A DNA stretch of 64,000 bases from Streptomyces griseomycini (GTDB lineage: Bacteria > Actinomycetota > Actinomycetes > Streptomycetales > Streptomycetaceae): the NCBI RefSeq assembly GCF_014203535.1, contig NZ_JACHJI010000006.1:62001-126000 (forward strand), read 5' to 3'. Position numbers and translations under genes: made by a program. Position 1 is the first letter of the stretch, and each line of letters starts with the position of its first letter. Below the pieces are notes generated by a model that did no database searches, was not told the origin of the DNA, and was given only the letters and a program-made list of their open reading frames with translations. Shown here piece after piece: positions 41,236-49,908 of this stretch.

Positions 41236-41814
41236 CTACCGTGCCGCCACGATGCGCTCGACCGCGGCCGTCACCAGCCGTTCGCGCTCGGCCTCCGTGA
41301 AGACGTCCGGCAGGGTGAGCTGTTCGACGACCAGCCAGTTCAGGGCGAGGTAGAGCAGCTTGACGGCCGTGGCGTCGCCGGGGAGGCCGGAGGCCTCGTG
41401 GTGGGCGACGTTGGCGTCGACGTCGGCACGGACGCGTTCGGTGAGCACCTCGCGCAGTCCGGGGCGGCGGGTCGCCTCCAGCCGGAGCTCGAGCAGCGCC
41501 AGGTAGCCGGTGCGGAAGGAGGCGATGCGGCCGACCAGTTCCCGCATCAGCTCCGCGTAGGTCTCCCGGTCGCGGTCGGCCGTCCGGTGGCGGGCGAGGG
41601 TGGCCCCGTCGGGCTGGAGCCGCTCGTAGACACGGGCGCCGGCCTGGGTGAGCAGGTCGTCGCGGTCGGCGAAGTAGTTGGACGCGGTGCCGGGGGGCAC
41701 GGCGGCCCCGGTGTCCACCGCGCGGAAGGTCAGCCCGCGGGCACCGTCCCGGGCCAGCACCTCGATCGCGGCGTCCACCAGGGCGGCACGCCGCTGGTCG
41801 TTCCGTCTCCCCAT
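41236..41814 (-). CDS. TetR-family transcriptional regulator
   Basis: 192 residues. N-terminal helix-turn-helix (about 10-55: RRAALVDAAIEVLARDGARG, VPPGTASNYFADRDDLL) is clear, followed by an all-helical ligand domain. GGGAG precedes ATG 41814. It is convergent with paaK and downstream of an acyl-CoA ligase gene read in the same direction. A palindrome lies 28 bases upstream. Control of the ligase, of paaK, or of itself is possible. Confidence 0.92.
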   Translation of the reverse strand: MGRRNDQRRAALVDAAIEVLARDGARGLTFRAVDTGAAVPPGTASNYFADRDDLLTQAGARVYERLQPDGATLARHRTADRDRETYAELMRELVGRIASFRTGYLALLELRLEATRRPGLREVLTERVRADVDANVAHHEASGLPGDATAVKLLYLALNWLVVEQLTLPDVFTEAERERLVTAAVERIVAAR

Positions 41815-41841
41815 GCCCCCGCTCCCGCTGCAGCACTACGA

Positions 41842-41855
41842 GTGAACCACTTCAC
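41842..41855. promoter_or_regulatory. Palindrome upstream of the TetR gene
   Basis: gtgaa-ccac-ttcac, a perfect 5-bp-arm inverted repeat 28 bases before the TetR start. It is a plausible autoregulatory operator. Confidence 0.45.
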
Positions 41856-41901
41856 CCAGAGTACTGTGGGCGCCGCCCGGCGAGACCGGTCGTGGGCGTG
41901 C

Positions 41902-43398
41902 TCACGCCCCGAAGCGGTCGCGCAGCTCCCGCTTGAGGATCTTCCCGCTGGCGTTGCGCGGCAGTTCGTCCGTGAACAGCACCCTCTTGGGCGCCTTGAA
42001 GCCGGAGAGCCGCTCGCGCGCGTGGGCGATCAGCTCCGCCTCGGTGACCTCGCCGCGCGGGACGACGACCGCCGTGACGGCCTCGACCCAGCGGGCGTCG
42101 GGCAGGCCGATCACGGCGGCCTCGGCCACGGCCGGGTGGGTGTAGAGCGCGTCCTCGACCTGGCGCGAGGCGACCAGGACGCCGCCGGAGTTGATGACGT
42201 CCTTCACCCGGTCGACGATCGTGAGGTAGCCGTCCGCGTCCCGTACCGCGAGGTCCCCGGAGTGGAACCAGCCGCCGCGGAAGGCCTCGGCGGTCTCCTC
42301 CGGCTTCTCCCAGTAGCCCTCGCACAGCTGCGGCGAGCGGTACACGATCTCGCCCGGGGTTCCGTCGGGCACGTCCTCGCCGTCCTCGTCGACGACGCGC
42401 GCGTCCACGAACAGCACGGGCCGTCCGCAGGAGTCCATGCGCCCCCGGTGTTCGCCGGGACCGAGGACCGTGGCCAGCGGGCCGATCTCGCTCTGCCCGA
42501 AGCAGTTGTAGAACGCCAGCGAGGGCAGCCGCTCCGTCAGCCGCTCCAGCACCGGGACCGGCATGACCGACGCCCCGTAGTACGCCTTGCGCAGGCCGCT
42601 CAGGTCCCGGGTCGCGAAGTCGGGGCGGTTCGACAGGCCGATCCACACGGTGGGCGGAGCGAACAGGCTGTCCGCCCGGCCCTCCTCGATCAGGTCGAGG
42701 AGCCGGTCCCCGTCGGGCGCGTCGAGGACGACGTTGGTCGCGCCGACCGCGAGGTAGGGCAGCAGGAAGACGTGCATCTGCGCCGAGTGGTACAGCGGGA
42801 GCGCGTGCACGGGGCGGTCGCCCGCGGCGAGGTCGAGCGCGGTGATCGCGCTCAGGTACTCGTGCACCAGGGCCCGGTGGGTCATCATCGCGCCCTTGGG
42901 CAGCGCGGTGGTGCCGGAGGTGTACAGCAGCTGCACCAGGTCCTCGGAGCGCGGCTCGGGGCCGTCGTACGGGGGCGCCCCGTCCAGCCGCGCGAGCAGC
43001 GAGCCGTCGGTGTCGCGCAGCGGCAGCGTCCGCACCCCGTCCGGCAGCCGGGCGGCGAGACCGGGGTCGGCGAGGACCAGGGCGCTGCCGGACTGCTCGA
43101 CGAGGTAGGCGAGATCGTCACCGACGAGGTTCTGGTTCACCGGCACGTGCACCAGGCCCGCGCGGGCGCAGGCGAGGAAACCGATCAGATAGGCGTCGGA
43201 GTTGTGGCCGTAGGCGCCGACCCGGTCGCCGGGGGACAGCCCCTCGGCGAGGAGGACGCTCGCCGCGCGGGAGACGGCGGCGTCGAGTTCGTCGTAGGTC
43301 CAGGTGCGGTCGCCGTACTCGACGGCGACGCGTGCCGGGGTGCGTCGGGCGCTGCGTCGCAGGACTCCGTCGACCGTGCTGCCGTGTCCGGGCGTCAT
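41902..43398 (-). CDS. Acyl-CoA synthetase (AMP-forming, fatty-acid ligase type)
   Basis: 498 residues. LLYTSGTTALPKGAMMTHRA is the AMP-binding P-loop, YNCFGQSEIGPLATV the aromatic-acid/fatty-acid A5 region, WFHSGDLAVRD and DRVKDVINSGG the hinge motifs, and LPRNASGKILKREL the C-terminal catalytic Lys. It converts a carboxylic acid to its CoA ester. Length and sequence style suit medium- or long-chain fatty acids but do not fix the substrate. GAGGA lies before ATG 43398. The TetR gene follows 87 bases downstream. Confidence 0.92.
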   Translation of the reverse strand: MTPGHGSTVDGVLRRSARRTPARVAVEYGDRTWTYDELDAAVSRAASVLLAEGLSPGDRVGAYGHNSDAYLIGFLACARAGLVHVPVNQNLVGDDLAYLVEQSGSALVLADPGLAARLPDGVRTLPLRDTDGSLLARLDGAPPYDGPEPRSEDLVQLLYTSGTTALPKGAMMTHRALVHEYLSAITALDLAAGDRPVHALPLYHSAQMHVFLLPYLAVGATNVVLDAPDGDRLLDLIEEGRADSLFAPPTVWIGLSNRPDFATRDLSGLRKAYYGASVMPVPVLERLTERLPSLAFYNCFGQSEIGPLATVLGPGEHRGRMDSCGRPVLFVDARVVDEDGEDVPDGTPGEIVYRSPQLCEGYWEKPEETAEAFRGGWFHSGDLAVRDADGYLTIVDRVKDVINSGGVLVASRQVEDALYTHPAVAEAAVIGLPDARWVEAVTAVVVPRGEVTEAELIAHARERLSGFKAPKRVLFTDELPRNASGKILKRELRDRFGA

Positions 43399-43498
43399 GA
43401 CAGGTGATCCTCGTTTCACCGGCCGGGAGAGGTCAAGACGCCGGTCCCGGGCCGCTCTTCGGCCGCGCACGCCCCATTGACACCCACCCCTCCTGACA

Positions 43499-43541
43499 GG
43501 AAAGTTTCACTCCGCACGGCGATCCCCGGAAGATTCTTTCA
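43499..43541 (+). promoter_or_regulatory. GAAAGTTTC-type elements before the serine hydrolase gene
   Basis: ggaaagtttca at 43499-43509 (palindrome GAAA-G-TTTC) and ggaagattctttcaa at about 43528-43542. A consensus-looking TTGACA at 43477 precedes them. They resemble operator pairs; the regulator is not identified. Confidence 0.35.
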
Positions 43542-43574
43542 ACCCGCACCGGGTGACGACACGGGAGGAACCTC

Positions 43575-45356
43575 ATGACGGACGAAGGGGCGAGAGGCAT
43601 CACGCGCCGCCGGCTGGGCGGAGGGGCACTGGCCCTGGGCGGCGCCCTCGCGTTCGCCGCCCTCCCCGCCGATCCGGCCTCGGCGGCCGCCCCGTCGGGC
43701 GGCGGGCGCACCACCCTGCGGCGCGGATCGGCCCGGCGCGCCGGACTGCTCCCCGGGCAGCTGCGGCAACTCGTCGCCGACGCCGAGGCGTTCCTCGGCC
43801 CCTCACCCCGGCACCCCTGGTACGCGGGGGCCGTGCTGCTCGCCGGGCGCGGCGGCACCGTCGCGCTGCACGAGCCCATCGGCATGGCGGTGCGCTACCG
43901 CGCGTACGACGAGGAGACCGACACCGGTGTCGAGTTCCCGGCGGAGCAGCAGATTCCGATGGCCGAGGACACCGTCTTCGACCTGGCCTCGGTGTCGAAG
44001 CTGTTCACCTCGATCCTCGCCGTGCAGCAGATCGAACGGGGCGCGCTGGAGCTGGAGGCGGCCGTCGCCTCGTACCTGCCGGACTTCGGGCGCGCCGGCA
44101 AGCAGGACGTGACGATCCGCCAGCTGCTCACGCACACCTCCGGTTTCCGCGCCTGGATCCCGCTGTACGCGGCGCCCACGTACGAGGAGAAGGTCCGGCT
44201 GGTCTTCGACGAGGCGCCGGTCAGCCCGCCCGGCAGCGCGTACCTGTACTCGGACCTGAACCTGATCTCGCTCCAGCTGGTCCTGGAGGAGGCCACCGGC
44301 CGCACCCTGGACGTCCTCCTGCACGACGAGATCACCGGCCCGCTCGGCATGCACCGCACCCGCTACAACCCGCCCGCCTCCTGGAAGCCGCGCATCGCGG
44401 CCACAGAGGACGCCCGCAGGCCGTGGTCCGGTCTCGACCGGGGACTGGTGTGGGGCGAGGTGCACGACGAGAACGCCCACGGCCTGGGCGGGGTCGCGGG
44501 CCACGCGGGCGTGTTCTCGTGCGCCTGGGACCTGGCCGTGCTCGGGCGGACCCTGCTCAACGGGGGCGCGTACGGCCGGGCGCGCATCCTGGAACCCGCG
44601 TCGGTGGAGCTGATGTTCACCGACTTCAACACCGCCTTCCCCGGGGACGAGCACGGGCTCGGCTTCGAGCTCCACCAGCACTGGTACATGGGCGCGATGG
44701 CCACTCCGCGCACGGCCGGCCACACCGGGTTCACCGGGACCTCGCTGGTGCTCGACCCGACGACCGACTCGTTCCTCGTCGTGCTGGGCAACTCGGTGCA
44801 CCCGGTGCGCAGCTGGCGGTCCGGATCCGCTCCCCGGGTGGCCGCCGCGAACCGTCTGGCCCGGGCGGTCCCGGTCCGGCCGGCGCGGGGTCGCACGGCG
44901 TGGTTCTCCGGGATGGCGGGCCCGGCGACGGCGACCCTCGCGCTGCCCGCGCTGGACACGTCGTCCGGTGACGCGCGGCTGCGCTGCGCGCTGTGGTGGG
45001 ACACCGAGCCCCGCGCCGACGTCCTCGTGCTGGAGGCCAGCACGGACGGCGGCACGACCTGGCAGGCGGTGCCGTTCACCGTGAAGCGCCGGGGCGGGGA
45101 GCCCGAGCGGCACCCGGAGGGCACGGCCACCGGCTGGTCGGGCCGCGTCTGGCACGGGCTCGCCGCGGCCCTGCCCGCCGCACCGGACCTCACGCTGCGC
45201 TGGCGGTACACGACGGACCGGCTGTACGTCGGGCGCGGCGTCTACGTCGACGCGGTGCGGGTCGGGACGGCGGCGGGCGGCGTGCTCTTCGACGAGTCCC
45301 GGCCGGCGGACGCGGCACGCGTCCGGGCGGTGGGGTGGACCCGGTCGGCCGACTGA
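43575..45356 (+). CDS. Tat-exported serine hydrolase (beta-lactamase/esterase family)
   Basis: 593 residues. The N-terminus ITRRRLGGGALALGGALAFA is a twin-arginine signal, cut about residue 38. The class C beta-lactamase-like domain (about 75-420) has SVSK (Ser139-Lys142), YSDLN in the YxN position and HTGFTG near the third motif. The second residue pair YSD rather than YSN points to esterase or D-peptidase action rather than resistance. The C-terminal 170 residues form a beta-rich, MAM-like domain (STDGGTTWQAVPF). It is one complete secreted enzyme; substrate unknown. Confidence 0.88.
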   Translation: MTDEGARGITRRRLGGGALALGGALAFAALPADPASAAAPSGGGRTTLRRGSARRAGLLPGQLRQLVADAEAFLGPSPRHPWYAGAVLLAGRGGTVALHEPIGMAVRYRAYDEETDTGVEFPAEQQIPMAEDTVFDLASVSKLFTSILAVQQIERGALELEAAVASYLPDFGRAGKQDVTIRQLLTHTSGFRAWIPLYAAPTYEEKVRLVFDEAPVSPPGSAYLYSDLNLISLQLVLEEATGRTLDVLLHDEITGPLGMHRTRYNPPASWKPRIAATEDARRPWSGLDRGLVWGEVHDENAHGLGGVAGHAGVFSCAWDLAVLGRTLLNGGAYGRARILEPASVELMFTDFNTAFPGDEHGLGFELHQHWYMGAMATPRTAGHTGFTGTSLVLDPTTDSFLVVLGNSVHPVRSWRSGSAPRVAAANRLARAVPVRPARGRTAWFSGMAGPATATLALPALDTSSGDARLRCALWWDTEPRADVLVLEASTDGGTTWQAVPFTVKRRGGEPERHPEGTATGWSGRVWHGLAAALPAAPDLTLRWRYTTDRLYVGRGVYVDAVRVGTAAGGVLFDESRPADAARVRAVGWTRSAD

Positions 45357-45381
45357 CCCCGGCGGCCTCCGGCGTCAGTCG
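45350..45381. terminator. Inverted repeat spanning two convergent stop codons
   Basis: cgactgac (45350-45357) pairs with gtcagtcg (45374-45381). The left arm contains the TGA of the serine hydrolase and the right arm contains the stop of the convergent flavoenzyme, so one hairpin ends both. Confidence 0.6.
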
Positions 45382-46940
45382 CCCGCCTCCAGCACCGCCA
45401 TCGCCGCGTTGTGTCCCGGCACTCCGCTCACCCCGCCGCCGCGCACCGCGCCCGCGCCGCACAGCAGGACGCCTGCGTGCCGGGTCTCCACGCCCCAGCG
45501 GCCGGTGCCGTCCTGGGCGTGGGGCCAGGACAGGTCGCGGTGGAAGATGTGGCCGCCGGGCAGCCCGAGGTCGCGTTCCAGGTCCAGCGGGGACCTGGCC
45601 TCCAGGCAGGGGCGTCCGTCGGCGTCGGTGGCCAGGCAGTCGGCGAGCGGTTCGGTCAGATGGGCGTCGAGCCGGGCCAGCGTCGACGTCAGCAGTTCCT
45701 CGCGCACGGCGTCGTTGTCCCGTTCGAACAGCCGCGCCGGGGCGTGCAGGCCGAACAGGGTGAGCGTCTGGTAGCCCCGTGCGGCCAGGTCCGGGCCGAG
45801 GATCGTGGGGTCGGTGAGCGAGTGGCAGTAGATCTCGGAGGGCGGCTCGGCGGGCAGTTCGCCGGCGGCGGCCCGGGCGTAGGCGGCGGCCAGTTGCCCG
45901 TACCCCTCGGCGATGTGGAAGGTCCCGGCGAACGCCTCGCGCGGGTCGACGGAGGTGTCGCGCAGTCTCGGCAGCCGGGTGAGCAGCATGTTCACCTTGA
46001 GCTGGGCTCCCTCGGCGGGCGGCGGGGGCGGGTCGCCGAGAAGGGCCGCCAGTTCCCGCGGGGAGGCGTTCACCAGGACGTGCCGCGCGGCGGCGACGCC
46101 CTCGCCGTCGGCCGTGCGGTGGGTGACCTCGGCCGTGCGGCCGTCGGTGTCGACGCGGATCGCCTCGTGGCCGGTGGCGATGACCGCGCCGGCCGCGCGC
46201 GCGGCGTCGGCCAGCGCGTCGGTGAGGGCGCCCATGCCGCCGACCGGTACGTCCCAGGCGCCGGTGCCGCCGCCGATGACGTGGTAGAGGAAGCAGCGGT
46301 TCTGCTTGAGCGAGGGATCGTGGGCGTCGGCGAAGGTGCCGATGAGGGCGTCGGTGAGGACGAGGCCGCGCACCAGGTCGTCGGCGAAGTGCTCCTCGAC
46401 GGCGACGCCGATCGGCTCCTCGAAGAGGGCCCGCCAGGCCTCCTCGTCGCCGACGGCGCGGCGCAGGTCCTCGCGCGTGGGCAGCGGCTCGGTGAGGGTC
46501 GGGAAGACGCGCCGGGCGACCCGGCCGGTCATGTCGTGGAAGCGCCGCCAGGCCCGGTACTCGCTCTCGGAGCCGGTGAGCCGGGCGAACGCCTCGCGGG
46601 TGCGCCGCTCGCCGCCGCCGACGAGCAGGCCGGTGGGCCGTCCGCCGCGTTCGGCGGGGGTGTACGAGGAGATGGTCCGGGCGCGCAGCCGGACGTCGAG
46701 CCCGAGGTCGCGGACGATCTTACCGGGCAGCAGGCTGACCAGGTACGAGTAGCGGGACAGCCGGGCGTCGACGCCGGGGAAGGGCCGGGCGGACACCGCC
46801 GCTCCGCCGGTGTGGTCCAGCCGCTCCAGCACCAGCACCGAGCGCCCGGCCCGGGCGAGGTAGGCGGCGGCGACGAGACCGTTGTGGCCTCCGCCGACGA
46901 TGACGGCGTCGTACGTCCGGGATGCCTCGGATGCGGTCAT
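45375..46940 (-). CDS. FAD-dependent oxidoreductase, phytoene-desaturase/PYROXD2-like
   Basis: 521 residues. The Rossmann FAD motif VIVGGGHNGLVAAAYLARAG (about 10-29) is followed by LERLDHTGGAAVSARPFPG, typical of carotenoid desaturase-like enzymes and of PYROXD2 homologues. The C-terminal VLLCGAGAVRGGGVSGVPG closes the FAD site. No carotenoid genes are nearby, so a role in carotenoid synthesis is not supported; oxidative or mitochondrial-type functions known for PYROXD2 do not transfer directly. GAAGGA precedes ATG 46940. Confidence 0.88.
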   Translation of the reverse strand: MTASEASRTYDAVIVGGGHNGLVAAAYLARAGRSVLVLERLDHTGGAAVSARPFPGVDARLSRYSYLVSLLPGKIVRDLGLDVRLRARTISSYTPAERGGRPTGLLVGGGERRTREAFARLTGSESEYRAWRRFHDMTGRVARRVFPTLTEPLPTREDLRRAVGDEEAWRALFEEPIGVAVEEHFADDLVRGLVLTDALIGTFADAHDPSLKQNRCFLYHVIGGGTGAWDVPVGGMGALTDALADAARAAGAVIATGHEAIRVDTDGRTAEVTHRTADGEGVAAARHVLVNASPRELAALLGDPPPPPAEGAQLKVNMLLTRLPRLRDTSVDPREAFAGTFHIAEGYGQLAAAYARAAAGELPAEPPSEIYCHSLTDPTILGPDLAARGYQTLTLFGLHAPARLFERDNDAVREELLTSTLARLDAHLTEPLADCLATDADGRPCLEARSPLDLERDLGLPGGHIFHRDLSWPHAQDGTGRWGVETRHAGVLLCGAGAVRGGGVSGVPGHNAAMAVLEAGD

Positions 46941-46985
46941 GGTCCTTCGTAGCACGCGGTGATCCGGACCGGCCAGAGGACTCCC

Positions 46986-49241
46986 CTACGGCCGGCGCAG
47001 GGCCGCCACGCGGCGGTGCAGCTCGACGGCCTCGGCGCCGCGGCCCAGCCGCTCCAGGCAGTGGGCCTCGTCGTCGCGGGCGGCGAGGGTGTCGGCGTGG
47101 TCCGCGCCGAGGAGGCGTTCGCGGGTCTCGGCGACCCTCCGGTACTCGGTCAGCGCGTCCGCCCAGTGGCCCAGCCAGCCCAGGCCGACGGCGACCTCGC
47201 GACGGCTGACCAGGGTGTCCGGATGGTCGGCGCCGAGGACGCGCTCGCGCAGGGCGCACACGTCACGGGCCTCGGCGAGGGCCTCCGCCCAGCGGCCGAG
47301 CCGGCCCAGGTTGACGCCGAGGCCGTGCCGGGCGCGCAGGGTCTCGGGGTGGTCGGGCCCCTGGACGCGGGTGCGGTCCTCGACCAGGCCCCGGTAGAGC
47401 TCGAGGGCCTGCTCGGTGCGGCCGAGCCGGCCCAGGCCGATGCCGATCCCGTAGCGGGCGGCGAGGGTGTCGGCGTGGTCGGGACCGAGGGCTCTCGCAC
47501 GGGCCCCGGCGACCTCGCGGTAGGTCTCCAGGGCCTCCGCCCAGCGGCCCAGCAGGCCCAGGGTGTAGGCGATGTCGTAGCGGGTGACGAGGGTGTCCGG
47601 GTGTTCGGGACCGAGCACCCGGGCGCGGGCGGCGGCCACCTCGCACGCCATGCCGTACGAGTCCTCCAGCCGCCCGAGCCTGCCGAGGTTGAAGGCGAGG
47701 TTGTGGCGGCAGCGCAGGGTGTCGGGGTGGTCGGGCCCCACGGTGCGCTCGCGGTCGGCGAGCACCGACAGGTAGACCTGGTGGGCGTCGAAGGGGCGGC
47801 CCGTCTGGGCGAGGACGTAGGCCATCTCCTGGCGGGCGGCGAGGGTGTCCGGGTGGTCGGCGCCCAGCGCGCGGATACGGGCCTCGGCCACCTGCTTGTA
47901 GACGCGCAGCGCGTCGGCGGCGCGGCCGGTGCGGCTGAGGGCGAAGGCGACCTCGTAGCGGCTGGCGAGCGTGTCGGGGTGGTCGGGGCCGAGCAGGTGC
48001 TCGCGCTCGGCGGCGACCGCGCGGTGCACCTCGCCCGCCTCCGTCCAGCGGCCCAGCCGGCCCAGGCTCAGGCCCGCGTTGTGCCGTCCGGCCAGGGCGG
48101 TCAGCGCCCGGTCCGGCGGGGCGGGCCGTTCGTCCGGTACGGGTTCCCCGTCGCGGCCGGTCGCGGGACGTGCGATCCACTCGCCGGACAGGCCGGCCGC
48201 GGGGTCCGGGGGCGTTCTGCGCGGTCCGGCGCCGACCGCCTTGTGCCCGGTGGTCATGGAGCGGGTCCAGGACGGCAGCCGGGCCGCCCGCCCCACCGGT
48301 GCGGGCCGGGCGGCGGGCACGGGCCCGACCGCGTCCCGGACCGCCCCGGGCTCCCGCCGGGCCGCCGCCGCGGCCGGGACGGGCGGCGGCCCGGTCCTCA
48401 GCGCGGCGAGACGGCGGGCCAGCTCGCGGGCGCTGTCCGGGCGCCCGTCGGGGTCCTTGGCCAGCAGGTCCAGGATGACGCGCTCCAGGTGCTCGGGCAG
48501 TTCGGCGCGGTGACCGCGCGGCGGGCGGGGCGGGGTGTCGCGGTGGCCGACGAGGACCGCCCAGGCGTCGTCGAGGTCGAACGGCGGGACCCCGGTGGCG
48601 ATCTCGTACAGCACGCATCCGAAGGAGTACAGGTCGCTGCGCCGGTCGACCTGCGAGCCGCTGATCTGCTCCGGTGACATGTAGTGCGGGGTGCCCATCG
48701 CGATGCCGGTGCCGGTGAGCCGGGAGGTGAAGCCGATGTCGTGGCCGAGGCGGGCGATGCCGAAGTCGCAGATCTTCACCGTGCCGTCGTCCAGCCGCAC
48801 GATGTTGGCGGGCTTCAGGTCCCGGTGCACGATGCCCTGGTCGTGGGTGTAGGCGAGGGCGGCGGCGACCTGCTCGGCGATGTCCACCACCTCGTCGACC
48901 GGCAGCGGGTGCTGCTTGTTGTCCTCCAGCAGCTGGCTGAGGTTGCGGCCCTGGAGCAGTTCCATCACCAGGTAGAGCACGCCCTCGGACTCCCCGAAGT
49001 CGTGCACGACGGTGATCCCGCGGTGCTGGAGGGCCGCGGCCACCCGGGCCTCGCGGCGGAACCGTTCGCGCAGCACGCGGCTGAACGACTGGTCGTGGTG
49101 CGGGCCGAGCGGTTTGAGGCACTTGACGGCGACCTGCCGCCCCAGTGACTCGTCCCGTGCCCGCCAGACCTCCCCCATGCCCCCGCGCCCGATCTCGTCG
49201 AGCAGCCGGTACCGGCCGTGGATGAGCCTGCTGTCCCCCAT
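46986..49241 (-). CDS. Ser/Thr protein kinase with eight kinesin-light-chain-type TPRs
   Basis: 751 residues. Kinase domain about 11-275: GRGGMGEVW, catalytic Lys40, HRDLKPAN, DFG and MSPEQ. A Pro/Arg-rich linker (about 285-370) follows, then eight 42-residue repeats (about 390-745), each of the form LGPDHPDTLASRYEVAFALS with variations. There is no transmembrane helix, so it is cytosolic. TPR tails bring kinases to partner proteins. Its neighbours are stress-related small proteins, but no substrate is evident. The repeats reach close to the C-terminus, which ends AALRRP. Confidence 0.93.
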   Translation of the reverse strand: MGDSRLIHGRYRLLDEIGRGGMGEVWRARDESLGRQVAVKCLKPLGPHHDQSFSRVLRERFRREARVAAALQHRGITVVHDFGESEGVLYLVMELLQGRNLSQLLEDNKQHPLPVDEVVDIAEQVAAALAYTHDQGIVHRDLKPANIVRLDDGTVKICDFGIARLGHDIGFTSRLTGTGIAMGTPHYMSPEQISGSQVDRRSDLYSFGCVLYEIATGVPPFDLDDAWAVLVGHRDTPPRPPRGHRAELPEHLERVILDLLAKDPDGRPDSARELARRLAALRTGPPPVPAAAAARREPGAVRDAVGPVPAARPAPVGRAARLPSWTRSMTTGHKAVGAGPRRTPPDPAAGLSGEWIARPATGRDGEPVPDERPAPPDRALTALAGRHNAGLSLGRLGRWTEAGEVHRAVAAEREHLLGPDHPDTLASRYEVAFALSRTGRAADALRVYKQVAEARIRALGADHPDTLAARQEMAYVLAQTGRPFDAHQVYLSVLADRERTVGPDHPDTLRCRHNLAFNLGRLGRLEDSYGMACEVAAARARVLGPEHPDTLVTRYDIAYTLGLLGRWAEALETYREVAGARARALGPDHADTLAARYGIGIGLGRLGRTEQALELYRGLVEDRTRVQGPDHPETLRARHGLGVNLGRLGRWAEALAEARDVCALRERVLGADHPDTLVSRREVAVGLGWLGHWADALTEYRRVAETRERLLGADHADTLAARDDEAHCLERLGRGAEAVELHRRVAALRRP
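47010..48080 (-). repeat. 126-bp tandem repeats encoding TPRs
   Basis: Eight in-frame copies of about 126 bp encode the TPR units of the kinase. Each contains a ggtgtcsggrtggtcgg-type block for the conserved PDHPDTL segment. Sequence similarity between copies makes expansion or contraction by recombination likely. Confidence 0.85.
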
Positions 49242-49419
49242 CTCCTGCGCCCGCCCCCGTCGCTGTCCGCCGCGCCCTCCCCTGGCTCGTCCAGTATGGC
49301 GACATCTCGCCCGAGTTTGTACCGCGCCGGGCGGCCGTGCCCCGTCCGGCGCACCGACGGCCTCCCCGGCCCGGCGGGCGTCCCCGGGCGGGGCGTGCGG
49401 TCCGGATCGCCCGGGCCGC

Positions 49420-49791
49420 TCAGTTCAGGGTGGTGAGGAAATCCGTGCAGGCCCGCGCGCAGGCCCGGCAGGCCTCCGCCGTGCGCTCCGCCCCGGGATG
49501 CGCGTCGAACACCTGCGCGCTCTCCAGGCACACCTGCCGGCACCACTCCACCTGGACCCGGATGGTCTCCTCGTCCACCTGGTTCTGCTCGGACAGCACG
49601 CGGCAGGTCGCGTCGCACACCTCCGCGCACATGATGCCCTTACGTCGTACGAGTTCCTGGTTCTCGGCGCCGTCCGGGTCCACGAGACTCGCCCGCGTCG
49701 CACAGGCACGCGCGCACTCGGTGCACGCCTGGGCGCACGCGAAACGGTCCTCCAGGAACCGGAACAGCTCCTCCTGGGATGTCGTCGTCAC
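49420..49791 (-). CDS. Four-helix-bundle copper-binding (Csp/DUF326-like) protein
   Basis: 123 residues from GTG 49791. About a dozen Cys are spaced as in cytosolic copper storage proteins: FACAQACTECARACATRA, CAEVCDATC, WCRQVCLES, ACRACARACTDF. They would line the inside of a four-helix bundle that holds many Cu(I) ions. No signal peptide, so it resembles Csp3, the cytosolic type. A near-consensus SigB-type promoter (GTTT-N15-GGCTAC) ends a few bases before the start, making the transcript nearly leaderless. Confidence 0.9.
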   Translation of the reverse strand: MTTTSQEELFRFLEDRFACAQACTECARACATRASLVDPDGAENQELVRRKGIMCAEVCDATCRVLSEQNQVDEETIRVQVEWCRQVCLESAQVFDAHPGAERTAEACRACARACTDFLTTLN

Positions 49792-49800
49792 ACTGCGCGG

Positions 49801-49825
49801 GTAGCCCCGGCCGTTGCGGTCAAAC
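49801..49825 (-). promoter_or_regulatory. Near-consensus SigB-type promoter of the copper protein gene
   Basis: Minus strand: GTTT (49825-49822), 15 bases, GGCTAC (49806-49801); one mismatch to GGGTAC. Transcription would start only a few bases from the GTG at 49791. Confidence 0.4.
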
Positions 49826-49850
49826 CCGGTGTTCCCAAGGGTTCCGCACG

Positions 49851-49875
49851 GTTTTCCGGACCCGCCGCCGGGCAC
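49851..49875 (+). promoter_or_regulatory. Near-consensus SigB-type promoter of the ChaB/Rho-N gene
   Basis: GTTT (49851-49854), 15 bases, GGGCAC (49870-49875); one mismatch to GGGTAY. It points to the gene at 49909. Confidence 0.4.
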
Positions 49876-49908
49876 TCGGGCGGCGCTCGGACCCGAGGAG
49901 GCACGGAG

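Noticed and set aside
43477..43506. Housekeeping promoter TTGACA upstream of the serine hydrolase
   Set aside because: No TANNNT at 16-19 bases; reported only as part of a motif cluster.
43575..45356. Beta-lactamase resistance gene
   Set aside because: SxxK is present, but YSD replaces YSN and a long C-terminal domain follows, pointing to an esterase or peptidase.
45411..46952. 513-residue plus-strand frame
   Set aside because: Antisense to the flavoenzyme, Gly/Val/Arg-rich with no motif.
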